From Cladorhizidae sp. MBARI D1340-BT2 (lineage: Eukaryota; Porifera; Demospongiae; Poecilosclerida; Cladorhizidae): DNA of 64,000 bases. Positions within the stretch are counted from its first letter, which is position 1; each line of letters opens with the position of its first letter. The translations under genes were made by a program, and so were the position numbers. The stretch lies in contig JAQNBH010000013.1 in assembly GCA_028752905.1 (NCBI GenBank), forward strand, positions 13,233,816 to 13,297,815, written 5' to 3'. The notes beneath the pieces were generated by a model. That model had not been told where the DNA came from. It saw only the letters and a program-made list of their open reading frames with translations, and searched no databases. This document shows, one piece after another, positions 51,301 through 58,900 of this stretch.

Positions 51301-52468
51301 TTATTCTACTGATCATTATCAATACTTTTATAACTAAAAGGGGAAAAAACTCATCATTTTCCCTCCTACATTCTTCCCCTCTTGTTGGGTGTGGTCTTGT
51401 TTAGCTTGCTGCACTAGCAACATAGATGTCGTCACCATTCTGCTCAGAGCAGGTAAGTGTGTGTTACTTTAATCCATGCACACGGTGTTAGCCTGAACTA
51501 CTAAGCCTGTATTTTACTTCGAACTTGCTTGTTGATGTTGACACTGCTGTTGATGCTTCAGGAACTCTTGTGGATGTAGAAGATGGTCGAGGGATAACTC
51601 CTCTTCGGTTGGCCCACTCCAGGCTAAGGATAGCTAGGGAAAGTGATGATGAGGGAGAGCTACCCTTTACCAGGAAGACGGACGTGTGCAAGATAGTAGA
51701 AATGCTGAAGGAGTTTCTTGTGGCCACTCACAGCAGCAAAGATGTAACAATGGAACTGGAAAAGCTTGCTAGCAAACTCAGCCTCTCGGAGACACACAAA
51801 CAGGTTGGTCTTGTCAACACCTTATCCCTCCTTGTTTCCAGGGTCCTCCTTCTTCCCCCTTCCACCTCTACTTCTCTTACCTTTTATCCATCTCCTCTTC
51901 CGCTCTTCCTCCTCTCGTCCTCTTCTTCCTCCCTCCTCCTTTTGCCTTCCTCTTCCTCCCTGCTCTTGCTCCACCTCCCTTCCTTTTCCTCCTTTTCCCT
52001 TCCTCTTCCTCGTCCTCCCTTCCTGTTCTCCCTTCCTCTTCCTCCTCCACTCCTCCACACTTCCCCTTCCTCTTCCTTCCTCTTCCTCTTCCTACTCACT
52101 TCCTCCTCCTTCTCCCTCTTCCACCTCCTCACTTCCTCCTCCCTTCCTCTCCCCCCTCCCTTCATCCACCTCCTGCCTTCCTCTTCCTCCACCTCCTTTC
52201 CTCTTCCTCCTCCTCACTTCCTCCTCCCTTCCTCTTCCTCCTCCTCACTTCCTCCTCCTCACTTCCTCCTCCCTTCCTCTTCCCCCTCCCTTCCTCTACC
52301 TCCTCCCTTCCTCTTCCTCACCTCTCTTCCTCCACCTCCCTTCCTCTACCTCCTCCTTCCTTTGATCACTAATACCAACCCATTCAGGTAGATGAGGTCC
52401 ACAGTTTACTGGAAGAATTCACCTCACTGAGCATCCAGAGGCAAGAGTTGCAAGGCGAGCACAAATGA
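39268..52468 (+). CDS. ANKRD54: ANKRD54-like ankyrin-repeat protein, five visible exons, 5' end missing
   Basis: Exons are at 39268-39366, 51198-51269, 51405-51452, 51562-51803 and 52388-52468. All have AG/GT borders and the intron phases agree (1, 1, 1, 0). The joined product has about 2.5 ankyrin repeats (GADVKKADLKGRTALHFAAC, then NGSTPLHLACCTSNIDVV, then GRGITPLRLAHSRL). A charged helical region follows (CKIVEMLKEFL), and the end is VDEVHSLLEEFTSLSIQRQ before a TGA. The order of ankyrin repeats, the LRLAHSRL segment and the ending match vertebrate ANKRD54, a small nucleocytoplasmic-shuttling ankyrin adaptor reported to bind Lyn-type kinases. The family normally has an N-terminal region and a first half-repeat before the first exon seen here. 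I could not find those and expect them further 5'. The 11.8-kb intron carries transposons and two minisatellites, yet every visible exon is intact. Confidence 0.85.
39367..40116. other. ANKRD54 intron, unique part
   Basis: About 750 bp of AT-rich intron. No exon, RNA gene or element end was recognised. Confidence 0.5.
40117..41789. repeat. 44-bp minisatellite in the ANKRD54 intron, 38 copies
   Basis: The unit is GGTCAATGATGGAACAGGTA followed by GAGACTTCCATG and TCCTAACCTTCT. Variants are GGTAGAG/GGCAGAG/GATAGAG/GGTAAAG, CATGTCC/CATGCCC and CTAACC/CTGACC. One unit lacks 1 bp and another lacks 2 bp. The unit is not a multiple of 3, and the minus-strand open frames over it are artefacts. Confidence 0.95.
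42038..42424 (-). CDS. Possible cysteine-rich exon or small ORF, minus strand (weak)
   Basis: A 128-codon minus-strand frame contains a cluster of cysteines in its second half (PCNLQYDGAKCCTLGRS, then TTCAHYRQCAQCPLLC). The stop overlaps a good donor word (GAGTT|GTAAGT near 42041), and an acceptor-like CTCCAG lies upstream near 42185. It could therefore be an internal exon of a secreted protein, or chance. No family is recognised, and its position in the ANKRD54 intron would make it a nested antisense gene. Confidence 0.18.
   Translation of the reverse strand: MFGGWWTGSLILLLKTSIPLAYLKLPTISSHKIHRETLTRTPVVIIKQVCCNSNAWQWISVLVIFPHGTCTREGSNPCNLQYDGAKCCTLGRSILCLTTCAHYRQCAQCPLLCVNVSAIGGIIGCVEL
42992..43103. 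repeat. Imperfect hairpin / small foldback sequence
   Basis: The left arm (42992-43028, starting ACAATGACTTTCTCAAG) and right arm (43062-43103) are imperfect reverse complements over about 37 bp, separated by about 33 bp. This could be a small MITE or a decayed inverted duplication. No target duplication was identified. Confidence 0.55.
43131..43190. repeat. 30-bp tandem duplication
   Basis: The unit GCGCAGCTTCTGCGTGG plus TTTGATCTCATTA occurs exactly twice in tandem. Confidence 0.85.
43525..43682 (-). repeat. Element 1, 3' LTR
   Basis: It is 158 bp. Read on the minus strand it starts TGTAGCGGC and ends GGACTCCTAT. It is identical to the 5' LTR except for one base (GCCGC versus GCCAC at the + strand right end). 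A 7-G run lies a few bases inside it (43686-43692) and is the likely polypurine primer. Confidence 0.92.
43700..46918 (-). CDS. pol: Element 1 Pol: protease, RT, RNase H, integrase
   Basis: The frame is 1,072 codons, overlaps gag by about 67 bp and lies in the -1 frame, so the true product is probably a Gag-Pol fusion entered at residue 15-16. Aspartic protease: FLVDTGAQVSVFPAS (DTG at 49-51). Reverse transcriptase: Asp284 in SKVDLVRGYN and YLDD at 345-348. RNase H: Asp495, Glu536 and Asp561 (YTDHKPL). Integrase: His692, His696, Cys726 and Cys729, then Asp758, Asp817 and Glu853 with the classical 35-residue spacing. A YDGPFRVL module follows, as in GPY/F-bearing Gypsy elements. No chromodomain and no env are seen. 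All key residues are intact. Confidence 0.95.
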   Translation of the reverse strand: MCLLTFGTGTTFAFGKRPGQHLVAQVAGRYQSRLLYLWDRKAGLKFLVDTGAQVSVFPASARDRRQGQTDPLVAANGTRIATFGRTISIDLGFRKYQWPFVLADIHRPMLGAYFFCCNHLLIDIYTSHIIDAETYESVPVRPDTALSYGLNTSVIPNEFDAILQEFPSITRPQFSGPNVKHGVEHYIPTTGPPTHARARRLSPDKLAIARREFAEMEKLGIVRRSSSTWSSPLHMVEKKTPGAWRPCGDYRRLNDATTHDCYPVPHMQDFTAQLDGKKVFSKVDLVRGYNQIPVATVDIPKTAVITPFGLFEFLRMPFGLKNAAQAFQRLMDQVCQGLEQFLFVYLDDILIASSTAKDHRHHLRRLFKRLAEQGLVVNVAKCTFGVDAIDFLGHRVTAQGVEPLPERVDAIRQFPPPGNAKALTEFLGMVNFYHRFVPHAAALMAPLHGMSHVKGNDFQWSEQLQSVFTATKHALASATLLIHPSSTATTCLSVDASDVAVGGVLEQFLEGSWKPLAFFSKKLDKAQKNYSTFDRELFAMYAAVKHFGYFIEGRRVHIYTDHKPLTFALASSSERWTSRQQRHLSFVAEYTTDIRHIHGRDNTVADALSRVELSSNQLCATAGQPDLDFLGMAKAQQGSSDVQAYRTAITKLILADLPIPGTDTTLLCDTSTGVSRPIVPPDWRHVVFDTIHNLAHPGIRTTRKLVAARFVWHGMNKQVGIWAKTCVPCQKAKVQRHVTAPLQHGQLPDRRFQRIHVDIVGPLPVSQGKTYLFTIIDRFTRWPEAIPMADATATSCAAALLSQHIAQFGVPSDISSDRGPQFTSALWTALNTRLGVQHHRTTAYHPQANGIVERFHRQLKSALKARLTGPSWMDELPLVLLGLRSAPKEDLGCAPSDLVYGTTIRLPGEFFEAAQQSTDQDVSGFLARLRTTMADLRPKETTHHRQHTSYMPENLNSCMFVFVRHDAHRTPLQCTYDGPFRVLQRAAKYFTLDINGRVDTVSVDRLKPAFLDSDFGLHDGIGSRPPRQVRKLPSVQKAPPSVVSIPRLPRIVGRSSKGRVIRLPAKLLTAVN
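46834..46876 (-). promoter_or_regulatory. Element 1 programmed -1 frameshift signal
   Basis: In the gag frame the minus strand reads G GGA AAC (46876 down to 46870), a canonical X XXY YYZ heptamer. After a 5-nt spacer a hairpin begins: GGCCAGCACCT (46864-46854) pairs with AGGTGGCTGGCC (46845-46834), one G bulged, with loop AGTGGCGC. The gag stop is at the top of the 5' strand. Pol is exactly in the -1 frame. Confidence 0.85.
46852..47556 (-). CDS. gag: Element 1 Gag polyprotein, 234 aa
   Basis: Translation starts 39 nt after the primer-binding site (MAESAAAAVTAVHAVSLKLP). Residues 20-165 resemble the capsid-like Gag of Gypsy elements: PDVWFQQTEAQF, then LLNLTGLGDWKPSQL and LLRRIFLRQLPEEVRVQL. 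Near the C terminus, CWYHAKFGSQAKACRPPC gives a Cys197-x2-His200-x9-Cys210-x3-Cys214 pattern, an atypical nucleic-acid-binding finger common in this type of Gag rather than a classical CCHC knuckle. The frame ends at a TAG (46852-46854) inside a hairpin. A slippery heptamer just before the end lets a fraction of ribosomes continue into pol. Length is normal for the family and no lesion is seen. Confidence 0.9.
   Translation of the reverse strand: MAESAAAAVTAVHAVSLKLPTFLAARPDVWFQQTEAQFSLRHIIDPTTQYFYLLTSLDVVVAERMAGDVALTPGEDKYAYLKGKLLEVYSLTDDQKADGLLNLTGLGDWKPSQLCAHIQSLAVDRDSLLRRIFLRQLPEEVRVQLAALEDVDLPALAHKADVIMAARQSHSMININASTRSQSKRSSSPHSQKTPLCWYHAKFGSQAKACRPPCAYSPLAQERPSHSGNDQAST
47596..47612 (-). 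promoter_or_regulatory. Element 1 primer-binding site, tRNA-Trp type
   Basis: On the minus strand the 17 bases TGGTGACCCCGACGTGA lie 2 nt after the LTR. They are complementary to CCA plus the 3' acceptor/T-arm end of animal tRNA-Trp, the primer class also used by avian retroviruses. Confidence 0.85.
47615..47772 (-). promoter_or_regulatory. Element 1, 5' LTR (promoter-bearing)
   Basis: It is 158 bp, very short for a Gypsy LTR. On the minus strand it contains a TATA-like CCATATATTGATATAC and AATAATAAG words that could serve polyadenylation. A two-base AG gap separates its end from the primer-binding site, matching the two bases that integrase usually trims. Confidence 0.85.
47773..47825. repeat. 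53-bp palindrome interrupted by LTR element 1
   Basis: ACGCTTATAATGAGAGTGAG and its complement form arms of 26 bp with one mismatch around a 1-bp centre. The left flank of the LTR element (43512-43524, AACACTCGACGCT) is the displaced outer left arm and matches AGCGTCGAGTGTT at 47821-47833. The pre-insertion palindrome was therefore about 63-69 bp. It is probably a small foldback element. Confidence 0.75.
47831..48186. mobile_element. MITE-like foldback element, possible 5-bp target duplication CGAGT
   Basis: The arms (from 47831, TTTTTGCCGATTTTGAAGGC, and to 48186, GCCTTCAAAATCAGCC) are inverted over about 31 bp with a few mismatches, and both continue into GTGTCTAGC. CGAGT flanks each side (47826-47830 and 48187-48191). 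The 356-bp interior has no transposase. Its left edge touches the palindrome, so the two could be parts of one compound foldback structure. Confidence 0.5.
48192..49926. other. ANKRD54 intron, mostly unique
   Basis: This is AT-rich intron with a strong hairpin at 48711-48748 (listed separately) and a CCACA-type simple repeat near 49545-49590. No exon was recognised. Confidence 0.5.
48711..48748. repeat. Perfect 15-bp hairpin
   Basis: AACCCTTTACCTTCC and its exact complement are separated by 8 nt (AATGATTG). The word CCCTTTAC recurs elsewhere in the window (near 49849 and 62612), so it may be a terminus of a small repeat family. Confidence 0.75.
49927..50530. repeat. 86-bp minisatellite in the ANKRD54 intron, 7 copies
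   Basis: Seven units begin AACTCTGACATGTCTGTAAG and end GACAGCACCGTCACCCCAAC. The first has 2 extra bases (CACATACG versus CATACG). Copies differ at only a few sites. The first unit continues an open + strand frame from the unique DNA on its left, but the unit is not a multiple of 3 and the frame stops at the next unit. Confidence 0.93.
50531..51197. other. ANKRD54 intron, 3' unique part
   Basis: No gene or element was recognised. The segment ends in the poly-pyrimidine tract and TTTCCAG acceptor of exon b. Confidence 0.5.
51198..51269 (+). CDS. ANKRD54: ANKRD54 exon b (ankyrin repeat)
   Basis: It is 72 bp between TTGTTTCCAG and TTTAG|GTGAAA. It encodes QLLVDNGASVNVRDCNG then STPLHL, a canonical ankyrin helix-turn-helix start, and is in phase 1 at both ends. 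Confidence 0.88.
51405..51452 (+). CDS. ANKRD54: ANKRD54 exon c (48-bp ankyrin microexon)
   Basis: It is 48 bp between CTTGTTTAG and GCAG|GTAAGT. It adds A plus CCTSNIDVVTILLRA, the second helix of the repeat. It is in phase 1 at both ends. Confidence 0.88.
51562..51803 (+). CDS. ANKRD54: ANKRD54 exon d (last ankyrin repeat and helical tail)
   Basis: It is 242 bp between GATGCTTCAG and AAACAG|GTTGGT. It encodes TLVDVEDGRGITPLRLAHSR, an acidic insert (ESDDEGE), then VCKIVEMLKEFLVATHSS and ASKLSLSETHKQ. It ends in phase 0. This is the most diagnostic exon for ANKRD54. Confidence 0.9.
51838..52370 (+). repeat. Long polypyrimidine tract in the last ANKRD54 intron
   Basis: More than 500 bp are almost purely C and T on the + strand (CCTCTTCCTCCTCC-like irregular repeats). 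The tract occupies nearly the whole 584-bp intron before the terminal exon. Open frames reading Ser/Leu/Pro through it are artefacts of composition. Confidence 0.9.
52388..52468 (+). CDS. ANKRD54: ANKRD54 terminal exon
   Basis: The acceptor CCCATTCAG precedes 26 codons, VDEVHSLLEEFTSLSIQRQ then ELQGEHK, and a TGA at 52466-52468. This short C-terminal helix is conserved in the family. Confidence 0.88.
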   Translation, partial: VDEVHSLLEEFTSLSIQRQELQGEHK

Positions 52469-52505
52469 TGCCAGCTTCACCCGCTAGTCCAGATCATGTG
52501 ACTAC

Positions 52506-52511
52506 AATAAA
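52506..52511 (+). promoter_or_regulatory. Polyadenylation signal AATAAA of ANKRD54
   Basis: A canonical AATAAA lies 38 nt after the ANKRD54 stop codon, which would give a very short 3' UTR. Cleavage would be expected about 10-30 nt further right. Confidence 0.6.
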
Positions 52512-53744
52512 CACTCCGACTCACTTACAGGATCACCAGCATCACCGTGGGTGGACGACTGCCCATAATCAAACATGGCCAAATTCCCTCTCTACATCAT
52601 ACATGTTGTGCACATACTTTGGGTTGTCTCAAAATAGATTTTCTTGATTTCTTTATTTTTCTTTGTCATTTCTATTATTGCAGGAGTGTGTTCCTCTCTG
52701 GATTCTTGATTGTATTCTTGTGTTGCTGTGATAATGATTCATAAGTACACGTAATGAGATACTGGGGTGGATAACGGAGTTACCGAGTTATTTGTGCTCA
52801 GTAAAAGAACATGGTCAGTAGTAGCCTGGTGAGATGGTGAGTATGGCAAGATGATCTTTTCCCACAAAAGAAGAGACACCGCACCTCAATATTCCAACAC
52901 TAATAATTGAAGTGCATTCCTCTACACAACACTTCGTCCAATGGAAGTCACAATTATCCTCCTTGCAGTGTGTGTGCAAGGTATTTGGTGTGTTTGTAAA
53001 AGGGCTTGACTGATCTCGACCAAACTTGGTAGACAGATTACATGGAAAAACTCATTAAAGTTGCAGTAACAAAAAGTTGCAGTAACAAAAAGTTTAATAA
53101 CTTAGCAGACAATTGTACCCAATTTTAATGGTGAATTTTAGCTGGCTTCGTTAAGATTTATGCAGCTTTTGAACTTTCGGCCGATGTTTCAACTTTCATC
53201 AGAGCGAATGAAGAGACATCTCTCTCTGAAAATGTTCTCACGAGCAGTTCCATTTTTATTTTGGACACAATTCAAGAGGGTAACTGCTGTGTTGTGGTCT
53301 TGCTCTGTTGAGCCTGAGATAGGCCATCACAAGTATGTGGATGAGGAATGGATTTTTTTAAGTCCAGCTAAATTAACGTCACATGATTCCTGTTCTCAAT
53401 TGCTTTCATGATCACAGAAAAGGAGAACAGTAACTGGATATAGTGCTTGACATCATCATGTCCATAAGTAGGTATTCATTTCTTATGTCACAAATCTTCG
53501 TAAGTATGTCTTCATATCTCAGACTTATGAGGAAATTACACAGGAAAAATTACACAGGAAAAATATTCTGAAATTACAAAAATGCGTGCATCAAATGATT
53601 TGCGAAATCTTTGTGCATAAATGCAGAAAACCAGCAATGGGATTTCCCCCAAAACTTGCCTCATGGTTAAAGTGGTTCACTGAACAAACTTCATTTAGTG
53701 GTTTTTCACAATTCAAAAAGTTGCACAGTAGAACTCAAATTCTA
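52512..53744. other. Intergenic AT-rich DNA
   Basis: No gene was recognised. There are small tandem duplications near 53055-53093 (TTGCAGTAACAAAAAG twice) and near 53532-53560 (AAATTACACAGGAAA twice). Open frames here are short and unsupported. Confidence 0.5.
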
Positions 53745-54478
53745 AGAATTAATAAAGAAATTGGATAAAAAAGTTCAAGAAAAAAGCTGTTATATAATGA
53801 GCAATTAATTAATAAAAAGGTGATCGTGTTATAAAAAAAAACTGTGTGACTTGTACGCATGTTCCACTCCTCTACCAACCTCTTTCCCTGTAGGCCCTCT
53901 CGTACTCTCTGCACTTTCGGAAGTATTTTCTTATCATAAACATATGTTGATACTGAATCAAGGGCAGGATTGATTATAGTCTGCAGATGAGCCGGAGAGA
54001 AATTGGTATACTTATGTGTGTACACTTTCACTTGTCTCACACCCGCTCAACAATGGAAACAGTGAAATTTTGGGATAAACATCACAGTGTGCCCTAGACC
54101 AATCAAATAGGTTTGATTTCAACAAGCATATTCTCTTCCACAAAATCACTGTGATTGAACAGGGCCACTCCCATGTCTTCTACCCTCATGCTGCAGTGTT
54201 GATGCCACGCTCTTCCAGGATCATTTTCAGTCCTTTTGGACAACCCCTCTTGTCCACCATCTTCTGTGTTCTATCCTAACCAAACCATACTTATGGCTGT
54301 GCTCCTCCTGAACGGACATTCATTTTCCTTACATTCAAGGCCTCTTCTGCAAAAGCACACTGGCAGCCGCTATGATCAAATAACCACAAAATGGTGAACT
54401 TGTCAAGTGGATACTTTTAAATTTGCAGTTGCTGCATCCTTCAAGTTTGCCATAAATTTTTGTGATATCCAATACCCC
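53745..54478 (-). pseudogene. Decayed DDE-type transposase, minus strand
   Basis: Three minus-strand frames join into a transposase-like sequence. From about 54475 come MANLKDAATANLKVS, then FTILWLFDHSGCQCAFAEEA and NVRKMNVRSGGAQP. Two in-frame stops follow, then DKRGCPKGLKMILEERGINT, MGVALFNHSDFVEENMLVE, LGHTVMFIPKFHC, VYTHKYTNFSPAHLQTIINP and ALDSVSTYVYDKK. WLFDHS and FIPKFHC are the blocks around acidic catalytic residues in a DDE transposase family that I recall from cnidarian and other invertebrate genomes. The region after FHC, where the last acidic residue normally sits, is replaced by a short unrelated stretch with a TGA. At least two frameshifts and three stops mark it as dead. No terminal inverted repeats were located. 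Confidence 0.6.
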
Positions 54479-55676
54479 TCTTTTTTCCCCTTTAAAAATT
54501 TTTTTTTTTAATATAATTTATTATTGCTATTACAATGACTTACGAAGAGGACTCCCATCAACATCTTCTTCAACGGATTTCTGTGGCTGTGCAGCGTGGG
54601 AATGCAGCCTCAGTAATGGGATCTTTGCCATCAGGGTTGGGGACGAGACATTTCCCTAGTCATCGCATGAACTTTTAAACTTTTTAATTTGCATGTTGTG
54701 TACAGTGCCATAATTGTAATACCCCTCTTTGTCCCCACCATACTCGAGAAGAGCACGTGCAGTTGCTGGACAGTCTGGTGTGGTATATATGCCTCAGAGA
54801 AACAAGCTCATCGGATGAGACACGGAGAAAGCCATCATGTATTTGCTCATATTGAAGTCATGTTCCAAGTTTCAGAACATTTGAAGATTCTAGATTCTAA
54901 TGCAGTTACGACAGCTTTTGACTCTATTAGTATTATTATTCTGGCACTTTTTTAGAATTAGAAGAATTTGACACAAATTTCTCCCCTAATTTCTCACCCA
55001 AACTCCATAATTTATATATCTTATTGTGTGCTCTTTAACCTAAGCTAATCTATTTTCACTGTTATGAGGATGTGTTGGGTATAAACCAGCATATCTGCAT
55101 GTGGTTTGTATGGGATTTCCCCCCCTCTCCTGTGGTGCATTATCATACTGATTCAAATAGTTTAGGTGAAACTACTACATGTACTCTTACCGTAAACCAC
55201 CTAACAACCACTTAGCAATATTAATGGTTTTTAATTCAAGGACAGGGCAAAAGTTGGATTGCCTGGCTGACACCTTGGCATAAAAAATACCTTTGACAAA
55301 AGTCATTAAGGACCCCAAAAAAACAACAACAAAAAAAAACACGCAACTTCTCTCTGCTTCAGAATTTTTATTTGAAATCTTGTATGATGTGTAGCTATAC
55401 ACACCTACCTTCTTGTGCTGTGCCAACTACTGAGCTCCAACTGATCCGGACTTAGTGAACATTTAAGATTTCACGAGGACGGTCATATTTGGAGACTAAT
55501 TTACTTTCAACTTACCACAGGGGAAATTACAAAGTATGAAACACAATATAACATTGAGTTTTTTTTAAAAATAGTGTGAACATGGATTTTAAAAACTATT
55601 GCAATTTCTTGGTAGCATTGTCATTGTTTTTTTTTTGGTACCTGTTGACATCATACTTGCTTAAAATTAAAAACAG
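54479..55676. other. Intergenic DNA left of LTR element 2
   Basis: AT-rich unique DNA. A 40-codon + strand frame near 54542-54677 (containing EDSHQHLLQRISVAVQRGNA) looks somewhat exon-like but is unsupported. Nothing else was recognised. Confidence 0.4.
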
Positions 55677-55681
55677 AGAAT

Positions 55682-55903
55682 TAGAGAACTGCGCCGTGCG
55701 CATTCCCCAATCGAAGACACTGGATATAGTTTCAATGCTACAATCAAGGATGTGTGCTACAAGTGAACGGGTGTATAGTGGGCATGCGCTAGGTAAGGGG
55801 TCGTGCACCGGGTAAGGGCCGTACGTAGTAATGTCACATATACATATCCTATCTAGTAGTAGTTAGGTGGTTCGAGCAGTCGATGCACAGTCCATATTCA
55901 CTA
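55682..55903 (-). repeat. Element 2, 3' LTR
   Basis: It is 222 bp and differs from the 5' LTR at two positions (AAGGGGTCG/AAGGGCTCG and TAAGGGCC/TAAGAGCC on the + strand). The polypurine run GGGGGGAAG lies immediately inside it. Confidence 0.92.
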
Positions 55904-55946
55904 CTTCCCCCCAAGTCCGACGGCAGGTGGACTGATGTGTGGGCTG

Positions 55947-58900
55947 TCATCGCTGCCCGTAGCGGTCAATTGGTTTTGGTCCCCTCTTACTCCGTCTTGG
56001 GCCTGGGGCTGGGGTCAGCGTCTTGGGGGGGGTAAGGGTGGTCGTCTGCGCCAGGTTCTTTGGGGCAGTCTTGGTTGGGCGATGGGGTGGCGTGGGTGTC
56101 TTGGCCACTGCTGCATACGATCTTTGACTGGCTGGTGTGGCCAGTACTGGCGGGCGAGGGGGGCTCGTGGCGATTGGTGTTGGATGGTTGAGGGTCGGCT
56201 GTGCGATCCCAGGTGTCGGGATGGGTGACGGAGTGGGTGGGTTGGGTGGCGGGCTGGTTGGCGGCAATGGTACGGGGGGAAGTGGGCTCGGGCTGCTGTT
56301 GTGCTGTGTTGGGTACAATAGGGCTGGCAGATCTCGGCGAAGTGGGTTATCTTGCTCCGTGGGTTGGGGGTTGTGGCGCCTGAGGTATCTTCTGTTCCTC
56401 GTGGTGAGGCGGCCTGATCCGTCAACTCGTATGGAATACTGGTGGTACTGGAGCACCTCCACGACTGTCCCTGTCTTGTCCCATTTCATTGGGTGGCGGC
56501 CAGTCTGGTTCTGGATGAGGACCGTGTCACCGCAACGAAGGGGGGACAGGCCATGGGAGTGCTCGTCCCATCGTGCTCGCCCCAGTACTAGGCGACGGGA
56601 GAGTGCCCGTTCTCTAAGCTCCAGTTTCTCGTCCCATTCCTTGGGCTGTTGAAATCGGAGTGGGATGCCGGGGAGCATGTCCCTGGTAGCCCTGCCGAAC
56701 AGGTTGGTCGCCGGCGACATTCTGGTGTCTGGGCTCGGGCAGTTCCGGTATTGTAGGAGTGCCTTGAAGAATGAGTTCTGTAGGGATCCGCCTGGGCCGG
56801 TGTTGCCGGCGATAAGCCGTTTGATAGTTTTGACGGCTGTTTCTGCTCTGTTGTTGGCATGGGGGTTGTAGGCGGATGAGAGCCGATGATGAACGCCCCA
56901 AGTGGTGAGGAGCTCTCTGGTGGCATGGGCCGCGAACTCCGGCCCACCGTCGGACGTGAGGGTGTCCGGTATACCGAAGGTGGCGAATGTGTCCCTGAGG
57001 ATGGCGGCAAGGCCCGATGCTCCGTTCAGTGCAGGTGCGACGATTGGCCAGCCAGAGTACCGATCAACCAGCACGAGGTATGCGGATCCCTCGTGGTGGA
57101 AGTAATCCGCACAGATGTGCTGGAAGGGGTACTCTGGCTCCTCTGGTGTGGTCGAGGGCATCGCTGGTTGGGAGGGGGCATTGCTGTTGCAGGTGTTGCA
57201 CCTGTTGCGGGTCGCCGTGATGTCAGTCGAGAGGCCCGGCCAGTAAAGGGATGAGGAGGCACGGGCCGTCATGCTGCTGGTGCCTTGGTGGGCGGCATGT
57301 AGAGCTGCGAGGCATGTTGGTCGGAGTGATGTCGGGATGACCAGCCGCTCCCCATGGCAGATGACGCCGTCGATGATGGTTAGGTTGGAGATGACCGGGA
57401 AGTATTCCCGGATGTTGGCTGGGAGCATATGTCTATCTTCGGGCGGGCCATTCTCCACATAGAATGCTAGGTCCTGTAGAGTCGGGTCTGCGGCTGTGGC
57501 GATCTGCAGCTTCTCCCAATTGATGGGGATGGTCGAGATGGCCATGCATATGGCTGTTGTGAGGCCGTCCTCATCTTGGGCGGGGACGGTGTGTTCCGTG
57601 ATGCTGGCAATGGATGACGCTGGGCTCGCCGGGCAGGCAGTGGATGGTTCTGCGATGTCGTCTTGTAGGTGTAGGCGTGGTGGGGTCCGAGTTCCGGATG
57701 GGTGGCGTGAGAGGGCATCGCTGGTGTGATTTCTCACGCCGGGGATGTACACCATCCGGAACCGGTACCTCAAGGTCTTCTCCTTAAGGTTCCGGAGGCG
57801 GGGGTTGGGGATGTCCTCGAGGCAGCGATCGCCGAAGAGTTTCAGCAGGGGCTTGTGGTCTACCGCTACAACGAGATCGCTGCACCCGAGGACGAAGTGT
57901 CTTGCTTTGTCCAGTGCATCCGCCACCGCTAAGGCCTCTCCTTCCACTGGGGCATATCGTGACTCTGCCGGGTGTGTGAAGCGCGAGCCCACCAGGGTGA
58001 CGCGCCAACCCTCCTGGCAGCAGAAGATCTCGCGGGACGGGCACTGGCAGTGTTTCTGGAATAGCCAGTACCCAATCCCGTCTTTACTCCAATCCGTCGC
58101 CAGGCAGGTTGGGCGGTGCTTGTCAAATATGACCACACCCTCCCTGATGCGCTCGCAGATCTCTCTCTTGGATGTCGCAAATGCCACTGCCAGCTCGTCT
58201 GTCCAGTTGAAGGTGGTGGAGGGTTTGAGGAGGGCACGGAATGGTTGCATGGCGGCCGTCATGGAAAATGCATATGCCACCTGGTTCACCAGGCCGAACC
58301 AGGCGCGGATGTCAGTGATTCCGGTTGGGGTGGGGAAGTTGGTAATGGATTCCAGATACTTGGAGGATGGCCGGACTTCGGTGGGGGTGATGTCAAACCC
58401 GGCAAACTCCACTTTGTCCTGGGCAAAGCGGAATTTGCGCGGGTTGAGGGTGATCCCGTTCACAGCGCAGATATGCAGCCACTCAGTTGCCTGGTGGTAA
58501 GCCCCCGTTATGTCGTCGGACCAGAGCAGTGCGTCGTCTATGCACTTGGTCTTAGATTCCACGTGGGCAACGAGGGCGTCATATCTGGCCGTGTACGCGT
58601 CCCCTGAGGCGATGTAGCCTTGGGGGGCCGAGCAGTATCGGTACCTCCCCCAGGGGGTGATGAAGGTGGTATAGTGTCTATCGCTCTCCTCGAGTGCCAC
58701 TGAGTGGTAGCCGTTCCAGGCGTCGAAAATGGTTTTCTTGGTGTGACCTGGAACGGCACGGGCTTGGTGGAATGGTGAGGGGCAATGGTGTGTCTCGCGC
58801 GTGGCGTGCTGGTTGAGGGGTTGGAAGTTGATCGTCCTCCTGAGTGACCCGTCCTTCTTGGTGCATATCACCATACGGTGGCACCAAGTGACGGGCGTGC

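Noticed and set aside
51525..52391. 288-codon + strand ORF rich in Ser/Leu/Pro
   Set aside because: It is ANKRD54 exon d read through its donor into the polypyrimidine intron. The true splice to 52388 restores the conserved family ending.
55861..55886. tRNA-like GGTTCGAGC word inside the element 2 LTR
   Set aside because: No cloverleaf can be built around it. It is simply LTR sequence and occurs in both copies.
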